A stretch of 64,000 nucleotides of DNA from Aplidium turbinatum (Eukaryota > Chordata > Ascidiacea > Aplousobranchia > Polyclinidae). The position numbers and the translations under genes were made by a program. The notes under the pieces are model-generated. The model was not told the origin of the DNA. It did not search any database and saw only the letters and a program-made list of their open reading frames with translations. The DNA lies in NCBI GenBank assembly GCA_918807975.1, contig OU964932.1:10044001-10108000 (forward strand). The letters run 5' to 3'. Shown piece after piece: positions 12,228-25,072 of the stretch (positions are counted from its first letter, which is position 1; each line of letters begins with the position of its first letter).

Positions 12228-12845
12228 CCCTATCTTCATACGAGCTGTTTTCGTACGCGGAAAGCACGTCGCGGCTATCTTAGCCCCGTGCTAATTAATC
12301 GCTAATAACGGTAGCTATAAAAATCACAAAGCCAAAATATTTTACAAGATAATAGCCGTGTGGATTGTGCGTATAGAAACTAAATTTTTACCCAACAAAT
12401 TTATTCAAATAAAGTGTTTGAGATGAAAAAACGTCAGAAAGTTGGTTTTTACTTTACTTTCCCAAAAATAGCTTTAAAATTGAAATTTTTGAATTATAAC
12501 ATTGAGTAATGCTAAACTGAACAAAAAATTACTTTGCTCATAAATATAAAGCATTTTTGGGCGTTTTTACATTTCAAAGTAATTGCACTAACATTTATAT
12601 TGTACTAACATTAAATTAATTATATCTAGCATTGCACGATAATGTCTGGCCAGTGGCCACCAGAGACGAAATGCTTATTGTGAAGGGTAGGAAGGATGAA
12701 AAATGACCAGTGTAGGTTAAAAAAAATTCGGTAGGAATAAAAACTAAAAGTCAAGAAATTTCACATTTTTAGCATATTTTCTTCTGAGAAATATTTCACT
12801 ACTAGTGGGGCGTCCTCCTAAAACCCCGTGTCGCTACAGATAGGG
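12228..12845. mobile_element. piggyBac-like MITE, 618 bp
   Basis: TTAA flanks both sides (12224-12227 and 12846-12849), with inverted ends CCCTATCTTC and mirrored CAGATAGGG. There is no transposase frame. TTAA plus CCCTATC ends suits piggyBac. Confidence 0.7.
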
Positions 12846-14220
12846 TTAAAGACTGTGTTTCAATATTAAAAGCCGTTTGATATAAGCCGACCTACGGATA
12901 TAGCATGTTCAACTGACAATATGCATTTTTTTTTGTAAGAGTTGAAAAATAGGCTTGAAAGTTTGAAAAAAAAAGAAAAAAGTTCAAGCATAACTTACAG
13001 AGATGTTTAAGGCTATTAATTTTTAGTTAAACTTTTAGTAATAAAGTTGCAGAAGGTTCAAACATGCATTGGCAGGAAGGTTGGTGGGTAAATTTTGTCC
13101 GGCTGTGATCTTTGCCTGAAACTGGTTTTCCGTTGAACAGGTAATTTTGACGATAAGCACCAGCCAAAATCAAGAATTTAACTTAACATTTATCTTTGCT
13201 TATTTGTTTTACATTGTAGGCTACTCTGTTGTGCAAGGGCAAAGTCACTCATACATTTGGGCACAGTCAGATAAAAGTAAAGGACTAGAATTATTTAAAG
13301 AACTAACGGACTTCCTAACATTGCAGGTAATCCAAGCCGAGAAGGTAAAAAATACCCTGTCGCAGGTTGTGGAGTCTAATCCACTTACGTAGGCTACTAT
13401 TTTTATAAAAAATTGGCAAATCTGAATGAACAAACACGTGTAGCACCACAATAGACCAGGCTTACTACAGTACAATCACTGACGTCCATAAAGTTAGTTT
13501 GTCAATAAACATTTCCCATATCACCTTTGAATACCCCCGTAGTAACATTTTTAGGATTAGGCTACACAAAAGAGTGAGTCATTTGTAGGCTATACAAGTA
13601 TACAGCTACTGGAAGGCCAGACCGTGGACGCCAACGACGTATGCTATACACAGTTCATTGCAATTTTTTACGACCTTAAGCTGGTAACTTAAGATACATC
13701 TATTCAGCCTTCTGAAAAGTGACGCGCCTTTTTGGGATGTTTCTTGAGTAATTTAGCTGTCTTATTGCTTTCAAAATCCATTTTTATGAGAAAATAACCG
13801 GACCACCAACCAAGAAAACTTACTCCAGTGAAGTTTATAAATACACCTCTGCGTAAAGCATATAGCTTGCGCAGCCTGTATACAAAACCAACATTGTTGT
13901 CACAAATGTGACTTATCACTTTTCATTTACGAAATCCAAATCAACAATTAATTCGAGGTTTTTTAACATGTGGCTGCCCCTAAGCAAACAGTTCAAAAGA
14001 AATTGTGACGTAAAGACTTGACTTTTCTCCAACCAAAGTGAAGGGTAAGTCAAGTCAAGCGGCACGTCCAATAGGCTTTCATTCGACGAAAACAACTTTA
14101 TAAAGCTAAGCATGACGTTTCTTTCAAAAGCACTTTTACGCATGGATAACTGCAAATAGGCTGACAACAAAAAACAGATGATGCGGAAAACAGTTTGCAC
14201 AGAATAAAAAAAAATGTTGC
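12846..14220. other. No gene established
   Basis: A plus-strand stretch at about 13220-13390 with good acceptor context (SHSYIWAQSDKSKGLELFKE) and a minus-strand frame at 13917-14145 look partly coding, but neither has partners or recognised similarity. Confidence 0.35.
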
Positions 14221-14532
14221 AGGGGAGGTTTGGTTTTAAATATTTATCCCAGGATTGACAAAGCCTTGATAGGTTATTCATGGTAGTTTCGCATACTTAT
14301 ATGGGCTTTTGACGCAGGGCCGGTTACCGAGATTGACAGAGTAAAGTTTCCGATCGTTGAAATGTTGTTGCTGGATAATTATTCCATCCATTAGGTGTCG
14401 CTGAATGGAGCGCAGTCCTTAGAATGCGTTGCTCAAGCGCACATCCCCAGAGTCGAACCTGCGCCGCTTGTTCTTGAATCTTCTTCGTTCCAGAAGTCAC
14501 GCACTAACCAATTGAGTTATTGGAGACCGACT
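14221..14532 (-). repeat. tRNA-derived SINE, copy C (best tRNA head)
   Basis: Reverse copy with the clearest promoter boxes: A box TAACTCAATTGGTTAG and B box GGTTCGACTC, followed by the shared body and tail. The head is tRNA-like but does not close a full cloverleaf acceptor stem. Confidence 0.9.
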
Positions 14533-15201
14533 TAAAGTATAACTTTTTATTGTTATGACAATCTTATAATAACACGGGTGTAGGCTACTTTGCTGTGTGA
14601 TATACATTTAATTATCGGCGGTGTTCTAACTTATCCACGGTAGGCCTACACTTAATTTCCGCAAAATAGAGCTGTCAAGGACAAGATAAGAATATTTGGT
14701 ATTTATTGCATAAAATAAATTATTAAAATTGATTTCTCAGACATGAATGTAGGCCTACTCAATTTACATACAATATTAGGTTCACATCTCATGCTCAAAC
14801 AGAAAATTACACATTATCTGCAAACAAAGATTTGGGAAGACAAGTGAAGACGGGGTTGAGTAACAATAGACACCGGTGCAGTCAAGTAAGCAGTAGGCAT
14901 TGTTAGGCACTGCTACCATGCGGACAATTATAACAATGTTGATTAATAAAATATATAATTCAACAATTTAACGGTTTTTCATGTAAACTAAAATCAGGTC
15001 TATATCGCCTTTGATTTGATACTATGGAGATCTACAGCATGGTAGGCCTGGTTTTTATCTTTTGCCTATCGCATATTAAATGTCACTGTGTTTCTGATAA
15101 AATTTAACATCACCAACAAGGGTACTCATACAATAAGTAGCTTAACAAGTATAAGCCACGCGGCATAGAGAAGCATCAACAACCTTCGTGCTGTCAATGA
15201 C

Positions 15202-15341
15202 CTGTTTTTATAAGTGCCATCATTTCTCAGCTTGAGCAAAACGTCGTCTACTTTATAACTCGATAATGACGATGGAGCTGAAGGCATCTCGTCCCCCCCC
15301 CGAGCCAAAGGTCCTTCGAACAAGCATCCCGTTATCCTATA
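15202..15341 (-). CDS. Candidate internal exon, unknown protein
   Basis: On the minus strand an acceptor (tgtcgtag) is followed by 46 open codons and two spare bases before a donor (gtcatt). It contains SSYKVDDVLLKLRNDGTYKN, which reads like real protein, and a run of nine G that gives ARGGDE. An ATG in frame at 15287 could instead be a start. It sits 145 bp from the plus-strand candidate at 15486, so at most one of the two may be genuine. Family not recognised. Confidence 0.25.
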
Positions 15342-15485
15342 CTACGACACTCATTCTTGCCGGCAGCTTAACTTATCAGTGAAGCCGAGAAACAAAATAT
15401 ACTCGAGGCCAATCGGACGAGTTATGAATGAAAATCAGAATAGAGACTAAACATAACCAAGCTCCATTTTTTTTCTATCCAACAG

Positions 15486-15678
15486 TGACACCGGTCACAC
15501 TGGTCTGTCCTTACTAGCAGGTGTTGGTATATTTTTAGAGTCTTTGCATAAACACAAAAATTTTCCGCTGAACCATGCATCAATGGAAGTGGCATCTTTC
15601 TTTTCATGCAAGTGTGGTGCTGAGAAACAAGTTGCAGACTTTGATCTCAGAGGATCTCACAAAATTACAACAATGTGA
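15486..15678 (+). CDS. Candidate terminal exon, unknown protein
   Basis: A long pyrimidine tract and cag acceptor end at 15485. One base and 63 codons follow, to TGA at 15676-15678. The peptide begins DTGHTGLSLLAGVGIFLESL and later contains FFSCKCGAEKQVADFDLRG. An AATAAA at 15824-15829 is 146 bases past the stop. Other frames are also open here, including a plus-strand frame through 15760 and a minus-strand frame of 61 codons, so the choice is uncertain. No partner exon with matching phase was established on the left. Family not recognised. Confidence 0.25.
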
Positions 15679-15829
15679 ACGAGATTTCAAAAAAAAGTAT
15701 TTCAGACAATCATTGTTTAGACGAGTTTGTTATTTTAAGAAGAATCGGAATATGATTTGATAAATTGAGTTCTTTTGTATTTCGAAGAGTCGAACTCCCT
15801 TGATTTTCAGAAATTGAAAAGGAAATAAA

Positions 15830-17147
15830 GTTGCATTTATTTTAAAGAAAAACATATTTTTTCACTAAGAAATTGTTTTGAAATGAAACCAATACAAGGA
15901 AAATAACTTCAAAAAGAAACAAGATATTTCGAAAATTTAAATTACTGTATTTTTGAAATTTTTAACATCCCTTTTAGAAAGTTATGTATTCTGTGTTGTT
16001 AAATAAAAAAAAACAAAAAAACTACAGGTATTTTGAATAACAATGCATTTAGAAGCTCAAGAAATGCGTAGGTTGACCGAATACGTCATTTGGTGTGAAT
16101 GTCAACTGCAAGCTATGGGTTGTGCACAAGCGTGACGCAACGCTGCATGCCAGAGCGGTGACGCGTGTTCCAGCTAAAAAAAATTGTAAAGGACACAGAT
16201 TCTTTCCAAAAAGAAAACAGTTTCCTTGGAGATTTCCTTTGTTTCTTTTAAGTATTTTTTACAAAAGTAGACGATTGCATTTTTTACGCTTCAACCTACT
16301 GCTGGAATGCATTGTACCTAAGACAAAGTTTTTAGAAAAAATAAAAAAGTGATGACCAACCAATTACAGTAAGGTTACTTAAAATACTTCGAGAGACTAA
16401 AAAATATATTCAGTTTTGGTAAAATTTTCTTTGAAACACTGTAATATATTCAAGAAAATCAGGGCTTTACAACGCTATTACCAAACCATGTAAAGTGTTC
16501 GAATATTAATAGTAATCTGCTATCGAACAAGCCAATATGAAGATATCTTCAGACATAAAACACTCCTCTTTGAAAGCAAATAAACTCATCGTGGCTAATT
16601 GCACGTAGCAGCAGAAAAATTGCAACCAAGAAAGAAGTGAAATGCTGTGTGCACCTTCTAGAAACAAATGTTTAAAAGTAAAATAAAAATGGGAAAATAT
16701 TCTGCCGTGCATTACGTAAGCGTAAGCAAGCTTGTTTGACTTAAAGGCGCCATCTCGTGTCTTGTAAAAACTAGACAAACCTTGCCTCGATGATAAACTG
16801 CTGCTTGAAACAATTCTTTAACTGCGTAGTTCAAGGTTGTATTTGTTGCACCAAGTAATATTGAAAAAAAATTGCCGTTTTTTAAATTTTTTTTCACGTT
16901 TTTTCTTTAATTTTTTTCATTTTTTTTATTGTTTTCAATCGTTTCTTTCATGTTTTCCAAGAAACAACTGTTTTCATTGATTCTAATAAAAAACTGCAAA
17001 AGAGACTGTAAAATTATAGCTGCTGAATAACTTACTATAAATTAGTTTGCTGTAGTTTTGACTTGGTTCATTAAGTCAGAAATGTGGTCACATACTTAGC
17101 AAATGGTTATAATTGATACTGGAAAGACAGCTGATATACCACTTGGC
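15830..17147. other. No gene established
   Basis: AT-rich with poly-T tracts at 16880-16930. Minus-strand frames at 16506-16897 contain protein-like stretches (NYAVKELFQAAVYHRG) without convincing splice sites. Confidence 0.35.
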
Positions 17148-17662
17148 CAGAGATGTACGTATACGCCGCAAATTCTACGCCGCATGCTTGCGGCGTGGAC
17201 TTTTTGTTTACGCTAACGCTTGCGGCCACATTTTTTTGGATAGTTTGCGCTTGAGGCTACGCCGTAAAGTTTTCGCGGTTTTTTAGTGCATAGCGTCAAC
17301 GCATACTTTTTAATGTATTTTTTTCGCTACAACACGCCAATACCTTCCAGCGCTGCAGTTGAAAGAATGTTTTCAATGGGCAAAGACATATCAGAACCAA
17401 AACACAGCAAAATGTCAGATGAACACTTTCAGATGCTTATGTTTGTGGAAATTCAAATATAACTTGTTTGTTTCGAGTGGTTTATACCGTGTGAATGTTT
17501 GGCACTTAGCAAACAAAATTAGTTTACGCTAGTGTATATGCGCTAACGCTGACGCCGCCAACTTTTTTTACAAGTTACGTTGACGCATACGGCGCATGTT
17601 TTTTCGAACGTTTGCGTGTACGCTGACGGCGTCAATATTTTTTGTATGCGCGTACATCACTG
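17148..17662 (+). mobile_element. hAT element, 515 bp, with transposase tail
   Basis: Ends CAGAGATGTACGTATACGCC and mirrored GTACATCACTG, with CACTTGGC duplicated exactly at 17140-17147 and 17663-17670. Subterminal repeats of ACGCCGC and GACGGCG motifs occur at both ends. Confidence 0.92.
17325..17462 (+). pseudogene. hAT transposase C-terminal dimerisation motif
   Basis: The plus strand encodes NTPIPSSAAVERMFSMGKD and MSDEHFQMLMFVE before TAA at 17460-17462. This is the conserved hAT C-terminal dimerisation segment; the rest of the transposase is absent, so it is a relic inside a non-autonomous copy. Confidence 0.88.
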
Positions 17663-19497
17663 CACTTGGCCCTAGCCAGCAAAGAGTTTTTAGAAAGAAC
17701 TCAACTGTACCATACTTGAAAAGCGGCGACCATTTAAACAGTAGACCTACTTTGTTATTTGTCTTAATTTCTTTTATCATTTTTTTTTCTTATCTTATTA
17801 ATTTTTTTCGCTGCATAAGTGCATATACGCCTAGTATGGGCAAATGTTCTAAGCCAATTGGTGAATCTGCAGTCTAGCCGAAGGATACAGGTCAACTTAT
17901 CGATGTCTTGATTATTTCAGAACAGATATTTTCAGAATAGATTCAAAATGCAAATTTTGTTCCAGGGCTTAATTTGTAGACAGATTGTTTGCGCAAAAGA
18001 AAACAATAGTTTTTTCCATTTTATTTTTAATAGCGCACACTTTAAAAAACGAGCACAAAAAAAAATGACCTACGCCCTAAGTTGTAACTCAGCCTACCTA
18101 ATATTAAAAGTGAAATGCACGAGGATTGTAGTAAAACTCACTCTAGAACCTTCCACATTTTTATCCTCTATTCAATTTTAAAGCTACTGCACAATCAAAA
18201 AACGATTTTATGTGGACCTCTTCAAAGTAACATCATTTGTGTTTATCGTAGACTACTCGATGCTCCCGCAAAAGCACAACCTCTCAGCCACAATAAAAAA
18301 GCAGAGACAAAACAAAACCAGTTTTCTTATGAAGTTCTGAAACTTGACAACAAAACTAATTGAGCAAAGGCAGGAAGCAATTTTTGGTTTAACTATCGTC
18401 AAAGACATAGCCTAATGAATAATTGTTTCATACTCACTCGTGATCATGTGGGAAGACAAGTTTGGTAATCCTCTTCCACAGGGCAAAGATGTTGAAGCCA
18501 CAAAGATAACAAAAGCTACAAACTCAAACATTGTTAATAATTGGTAAGCTAAGACAGGCCGACTAGAAAAAAAAACAAACTTAAACATCAACCACTTTTA
18601 CAATTTTTTTCCTTTGTAATTAAAAACTTTTTTATTTTTAAAATCAAAATTTAAGAATCAAAAGAGGATTTTTCCTTTCAAAGATAAAACTTTCTATAGC
18701 CTAATCACAATCAAGTTTGAAAAGCAAAGGTGCGCAATGACTAAAACACGTTATAGGTTTCGCCTCCAACTCCACTCCGGCGGCTAGGATTAGAAGAGCT
18801 CATTGATTGATTGTGGGAATTTTAATCTTAATCTGTGTGAAAAAGTTTCTTTAAGAGGTTAAACCTTGCACTTTCGCATAGCCTACTTGTAAAGACTTTG
18901 AACCCCTGGCTCTGTCACATAGATAGCACGGACCCACCAGCAACAGAAAATAGGCAAAAGGGTTCAAACTTTTAAGGCAAAATTTTGCTCGTTTCAGTTT
19001 GTGGCTCTGTCACGTTTGTAGAGAGTTACACTTTAAATCTGCGTCCGCACTCCGCATTATACCTCGGCACAAACAAAAATTCTTGGCTATTTTTTATCAA
19101 AGCTCTAAAATTTCTAAAATTGTAGCTTTGCTTAAACTCTAAGTTTTTATTTGTCCAATGATGAAATGACTTTCAGCGCTACTGAGCAAACTGAAAGAAG
19201 AGTGGAGCCCTAAATTTTTTGAATACGCTGTAGAGTAGAGGTACTTTTTTCTGGATATTGCAATAGTAGGCTAAGCTAATCGCTCATAAGAATACAACAC
19301 TTGCTGAAGATTAATCAGTTGGTAGAGCAGTAAATCAAGCCAGTGCAGGTTGAACAACCTGATGGGAATGAAAATACATGTCCCGCCGCATTCTCAAGGA
19401 GTCAACTGCACTTTTCATGGTTCACTTCTTTGTTGGCAGCAAAAAAATAGGGTATTGGATTCCAGCCTGGAATGCATACAACGTCTTCAGAAATTTT
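17663..19497. other. Mostly without recognised genes
   Basis: Apart from the candidate signal-peptide exon at 18438-18531, no splice-bounded coding sequence was supported. Confidence 0.35.
18438..18531 (-). CDS. Candidate first exon with signal peptide
   Basis: On the minus strand an ATG at 18531-18529 opens 31 codons that end in a strong donor (gtgagt) with one base left over. The N-terminus MFEFVAFVIFVASTSLPCG has the form of a signal peptide with a cleavage region near residues 14-16. Downstream exons were not established; 15202-15341 is a possible later exon, though the phases do not join directly. The hydrophobic start and the donor are the only evidence. Confidence 0.25.
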
Positions 19498-19504
19498 GTG
19501 ACAA

Positions 19505-19665
19505 CTTTTATCCTCGGACTAACAAAACCTGATAGATTATTTTTGGTATTTATGCATACTTGAAGAGGCTTTTGACACAGGGTCGGTTTACCGAGATTGA
19601 CAGAGTGAAGTTTCCGATTGCTGAAATGTTGTTGCAGGAGAATTATTCCATACACCAGGTACTCC
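19505..19665 (-). repeat. tRNA-derived SINE, copy D (head missing)
   Basis: Contains the tail-side body (TTTACCGAGATTGACAGAGT) but ends before the tRNA-like head. Confidence 0.8.
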
Positions 19666-19880
19666 TGATTGAAGCCAAAGGAGCGGATCAAAATTAATTT
19701 GGGATCACTCAAACCAAAATTATAAAATTTACTTTAGGCTACCTATTATTGTTGCTTCAAAAAATTAGTCTTCTGAAAATTTTAGATACTTATCAACGTG
19801 TTTTAATTGTTAGAAATAATTGCAACGTTCATCCCATAAATGAGAAAGTAATCTACAAACAGAAACACATAGCTTGTAGC

Positions 19881-21056
19881 CAGAGATGGGCAAGATCACC
19901 AGTATTGGTGATCTTGAAGATCAAGATCAAGATCACCAAGAATAGGCGATCTTGAAGATCAAGATCACCAAACTATGTGATCTTGAAGATCAAGATCAAG
20001 ATCGTGATCTTGAAGATCAAGATCACTTTTTGTGTACTTGAAAAAAAATGAAGTTTTTGATCAATGATGTTGCAAAAAATAATAACTATAAGCAATCTGG
20101 GTAAAGGTATATAGTTGGTATTGCTAACTTTTACTTTTAACTACTCGATCACTGGCCTAAGAATTGTAATAAGTTAGTGACTGTTGCTATTATAGGCCTA
20201 TCAATTGTTGACGTAGTTTGCTTAGAATCGCAACGTCACCCCCAAGGCAGAGGTTAGTTACAGTAGTTCTGAAAAGTCGCAAAATTTGCAATTAGTTTTA
20301 TACTTTTTATTTATAATAAATAAATAAAAATAAAGTTTAAACCGCATCCTCTTTTACCAAATTTTTGTCTGGTTCATGTGGGAGTTTTTATTCGTGTTAC
20401 TAAGTAGTTTTAACTTTCACTGCATTATGTAAATGTTTATTGCACCATTTACCCACCTGGCAGCTTTGATACTGTTGTCTGCTATCAAAAAAGTTCAGAG
20501 GTTTGCGGTCAGACAAACCGCTCCATACTCAGACCCTAAACAAGTCTTGGTCTGGTTGATTTGCTGCAATAAACCACTTTACATGACCAAAGTCGGGTAG
20601 AATCCAGATTTTTTAACACCGCCATTCTAGACTTTTGAAACATCTAAAATTGGGTCAATAAAAGCAAACATTTCTTTAAAATTCACATTAAATCATTTTT
20701 TATTATACGTCAACATAAAGTACACGGAAGTTGACGTCTTCATTATGACCAACACAGAAAACTTTTTCAATTTTGAAATGGCAACACTGACCAGATTTGA
20801 TGGAGACTTTAAATCGTCTTTTGTTGGGCACATATCATATTAACAGTGGCTTAATGTTAGTAGTTGCCACTAACTACTTTGTACAGTAGGCTACGAGTTC
20901 TAAAAAAATGCCTCTATGTAGGAAGTAAAATTCAATTTTAAAGTGATCTTGATCTTATTGTTCTTCAAGATCAAGATCACACAAAAAAAAGTGATCTTAG
21001 ATCAAGATCACCAAAAAAAAAAGTGATCTTGAAGATCAAGATCACGCCCATCTCTG
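19881..21056. mobile_element. hAT element with GATC-rich subterminal arrays
   Basis: Ends CAGAGATGGGC are inverted, and CTTGTAGC is duplicated exactly at 19873-19880 and 21057-21064. About 150 bp at the left and 110 bp at the right consist of repeated, self-complementary GATCTTGAAGATCAAGATC units. The 0.9 kb interior shows no transposase. Confidence 0.93.
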
Positions 21057-21326
21057 CTTGTAGCTTAATGGATCCACCGACGTTGCAAGCATTGTGACAA
21101 TCCGCATTCTTACAGCGAATAGTTTGAACTGCAGCTTTACATGTCAAATATATCCATCACAAAAATCAGAGCCCATAATAAGAATATTATTTTCGGACTC
21201 AGCAAGCTCAACACCATTTTGACCAACAACAAACATTGTTGTTGGTCAATGTCGTTCTTTTCACAAGCACAGCTACTGCAGAAAAGATAGTCGAAAACTA
21301 TTGATTTCATCATTGCACCTGACTAA

Positions 21327-21440
21327 AGAACCGTGTTACGAAAGCTCGTGCAACCGCTGCTGCTACAACGAACCCGCAGCATCAGGCTAAAACAGCTCGT
21401 TTATATCTACATTTGTGAAGTAAAATCTGATATATAGCTA
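21327..21440. repeat. Dispersed repeat (three copies)
   Basis: GCATCAGGCTAAAACAGCTC followed by ATATCTACATTTGTGAAGT recurs at about 35260-35370 and 51150-51290. The other two copies extend further with CGAAACTCAATCTATT. No ends were defined. Confidence 0.65.
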
Positions 21441-24400
21441 GACAAAGACTCAGATAAAATTTGATGCAGATCAACATCATCCATAATAGAAGATTTGCTG
21501 GCGTAACAACACATATCAGAAAAACTTCACAAGAAGATCCAGTACTGTAGTTTGAATATTAAGATAACCTGCACTAAGTCTCGACCTAACGCATTGAAAC
21601 AGATAAGCGAACACATTAACTTGAAAGCAAAATAGCCTACTGTTCAAAAGGTTTTTAACAACGGTTCGTCGATTATGGAATAAGCTGAGGTAACAATAAA
21701 TTCAATGCTATTTACTATTCAAGTAGTTCAGCAGAGCACGAACGCACGGAGAAAACGTTAATTTCACAATCTCATGCTGTTTCTTAGATTGTTCTGTCCA
21801 CTCACGTGTGGCAGAAAAAAAATTGTCCGACTACAGAATTTGTGGACAACAATAACAATAAGGTTTACTTCTGCTCAAAACAACTCCATAACGCAACATG
21901 CAAACTTGTTTTACGAATCATCAGAGAGCGCTATGCAAGATATGTTGTCATGGACTTATATTTTTCAATATGACTTTCAATTCTCATGCAGCCTAGTCAA
22001 CATCCCTACTATTAATTATAAAAACGACCTATCTTTGGGCTTTGGTGTGGGCTACAACAACATTAAAGAAAAGATAAAAAATAAATGGAGCCTTAACCAG
22101 AAGGACATTTAACAAGAATGCCGAGTGAGCATGCTCTACTTTATACTCTGGGCTGATGTAGGCTAATCTCTCGACGCATAGAATATAACCGACTCATCAA
22201 CGGATTTTGCTTTATAAAGCTAACACTCAAAATACAACATTATGTGCAGTAAATGACACTACTCTCATAACAAGATATATAAAATATTTTTCTTATAGGC
22301 TTGAAAAAGGATGTAGGCTATAACTAGCCGAAAACATTCGCTTATTGTTTTCATAATGTTAAATGTGGTGTTGTTGCTGACTTATGTCTACTTATGGTTT
22401 AAAAAAGTTACCGCTCTACTCAAATTAGACCTATATCTGATCAAAACGTCAATTGTCATGATGATGGCATGACAACGATAATGTCACAATGATGGCGTGA
22501 CAACATCCAGGTTGAGCGATACTGGGCGAGCTATAGATCAAAACCGTGATTCATGGAAAGATAATTCACATTGATGTGCAATCTGCTTCAAGCGGAGGAT
22601 GGCGACTGAATAGTAGTAGTTTGACTGGAAACACCGCTGTATTCTGCAGCAAAAACTACAATGCTAAAATATTTCCACCAAGATCTCAGATTTCTATACA
22701 CAACTTTACCGTGTGATCACCAGTTGATTAATTATTCTGACGCTGAAACTAAACCGAGAATATCATAAGAGGAATACGATACCAAGACAAAGTTGGATTT
22801 AAATCAGATTTATTAAGACAAAAATAACGCAAAAAAAATGAAGGCTTTACACCGACGTTCGAGCAACTATCTGATAGCAAATAAGATATTGATCGTACAG
22901 CAAGTTGTCAACTGAGGAAAATCGTGATGCAAATCTTAATGAGAGGAATGAAAAAGGTGAATAAAATGCGTTTCATGCAACCGCGGCTAACGATGTTACG
23001 TAAAGCTTAAATACGGCCAGCTGGCAAAATCCATTTCTTTTACATTGATTCAACGTCTGCAGACGTTGAATCAATGTAAAAAGAACGGATCTTGCTAGCT
23101 GGGACAGCCGCAACGCAAGGATACAGTTAAGGATATTAGGTGCAAAGTGTGCCACACAGAAACAACTTTAAAAAACAGTTGATATTCGTTGCCCAACGTC
23201 CATATGATGGGTGAACGAGTTTTACGTTAAATGTTTCAAACAAAGCTTGTTGCTGCATAAAATACAATGCTGACTTTGAAAAATATGACAATGTACTTAG
23301 CAGTGCTACTTTACATTAGGCTACTAGAACCGGGTTGGAAGTGGAAAAAGGAACAAACCATACTGTTAGCTAGATGTGAAAACTGAATTCCTCAGATTTC
23401 ACATACTTTCGCAAATATGACGTGATGTATGAAAAGTATCGCTCGAAAATCTCTTATAGTTACGTAGAGGCGCAAAGCTATAATCACACTACTCCAATAC
23501 TCCATGTCACAGCTATATTAAGGCAAATACATTGATTGTCCTTAAGGAATTGTTAACAAGGTGTGCTGTTCATATGAAAATATACGCAAAGCAAAACGTA
23601 CTTATTGTACCATATAGGTAAAACTTTAACCCGATCTGTACCAGGGTGGTACAACTGCCAGCAGCAATGTGGTTTTCGCGGCACACGGAATTCTTTCTTG
23701 CATACAACTTGACCGATTGCGATGAACTGCAACGCGTGACAATTCATCTCTGTATTCGTGTAATCGAGTACAGTATCAGCTAACAAGGCTTTTTATTAAC
23801 GTTGTAACCTTATAGATTCAGTCAGGAACAGTTTTGAAGTGAACTATTTGAAAATGGCGAGTTTGCACAAAAAAGCTGCTGTAGCCCTTCCTAAAAAAAC
23901 GTGGATCAAGTTATTGTAGCAAAAGCACTCAATTCGTTGAACAAACAGCACAAAATCCATATCTAAATGTTCTAACATTAGTGTAATTACAGTACAAAAG
24001 TTATTTAATACGAGCTATTCATTTTTTATAAGAGGCATTAGAAATTTAAAACAAACAAGAACATAGTTACATATATTATGTAAATAATCAATAAAAATAC
24101 ATAAACAAGTAAAGAATACTTCTGTTCAGTGTTTGGTTAGCTGATAACCAATTTGACAACTTGAAAGAACAATCATGTCGGTAACGTGCAAAGCGTAGCA
24201 AAAATCTCCTGGCAAGGAAATTCGGAAACGGAAAATGATGCAATGCTCAAAGAGGAAGATACGCAAGCTTTAACAAGGGCCTTTTTTGGGTCCAGAAGAC
24301 CAGGATACGTTAAGACGCTTTAAAAAAAACAGGACAATATATGTTTCTGCCTTGATGACCGATAACGGGTATCTCCCAGTGTCAAGCTGGTATTGTGCTC

Positions 24401-25072
24401 ATGGAAATGCTCCGAAACCTAAAACCTAACCTTGCCGGTTCTTCATATCCACAAGCAAAACAACACATCTATTCGATCATGTGGAAGTCGAAAAACTACA
24501 CAGAATCAAGAAAATTGAACGTGCTTGAAGCTGGTTGAACAGCACCTAACAATGAATCAAAAGAAACGAGTTATATTCGTTTTACAAAGAAAAAAAAACG
24601 TTCATTAAATATACGCAAAAAAATTAATATTTAACGTAAAAAAAAAACAATAAAAAGTGTAATCTGCAACAGACGACACTTTAAACCTGGGTACCGTGGT
24701 ATGAAAACCTTCATGTTGTTTGGGTGGAAACAGTTTAGAAATACACGAAAATAAGCAATTATTAAATAAAATAAATAACCAATACAATACACCAGTGCAA
24801 AGCAAGGCAAGTTATGACTAATGCAAACAGTTAATTTTCAAGCCATGCACGCACAAAGATACTGACAAAAAATACTGCATGCAAGAGAGTGAATACATAA
24901 TCAATGACAGATTTTGTCACCACGTTTCCGTCACGAACAAAGTAAATACATATCGTCTCTAATATACGATAGTTCAGCTTATTAGAGACGATATACATAG
25001 GTAAAATGTATCTAAGTACCGTATAACAAAAGAAAGCTTGCTGAACACGTGACTGCTAGTGTGACGCAGTGT
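21441..25072. other. No gene recognised
   Basis: Contains an open plus-strand frame of 112 codons at 21774-22112 with no recognised similarity or splice context, and the perfect palindrome at 23038-23081. Otherwise AT-rich sequence downstream of the 22-exon gene. Confidence 0.4.
23038..23081. repeat. Perfect 44-bp palindrome
   Basis: Two 22-bp arms meet at CTGCAG without a loop; the arm core is ATTGATTCAACGTCTG. Related imperfect versions lie at 54641-54680 and 45283-45319, and half-sites occur elsewhere. Confidence 0.85.

Noticed and set aside
13917-14145. Minus-strand exon-like frame next to SINE copy C
   Set aside because: Protein-like by eye only; its longest frame runs into the SINE and no partner exon fits.
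21774-22112. 112-codon plus-strand ORF
   Set aside because: No similarity, splice context or composition signal; long chance frames are expected in this much AT-rich sequence.
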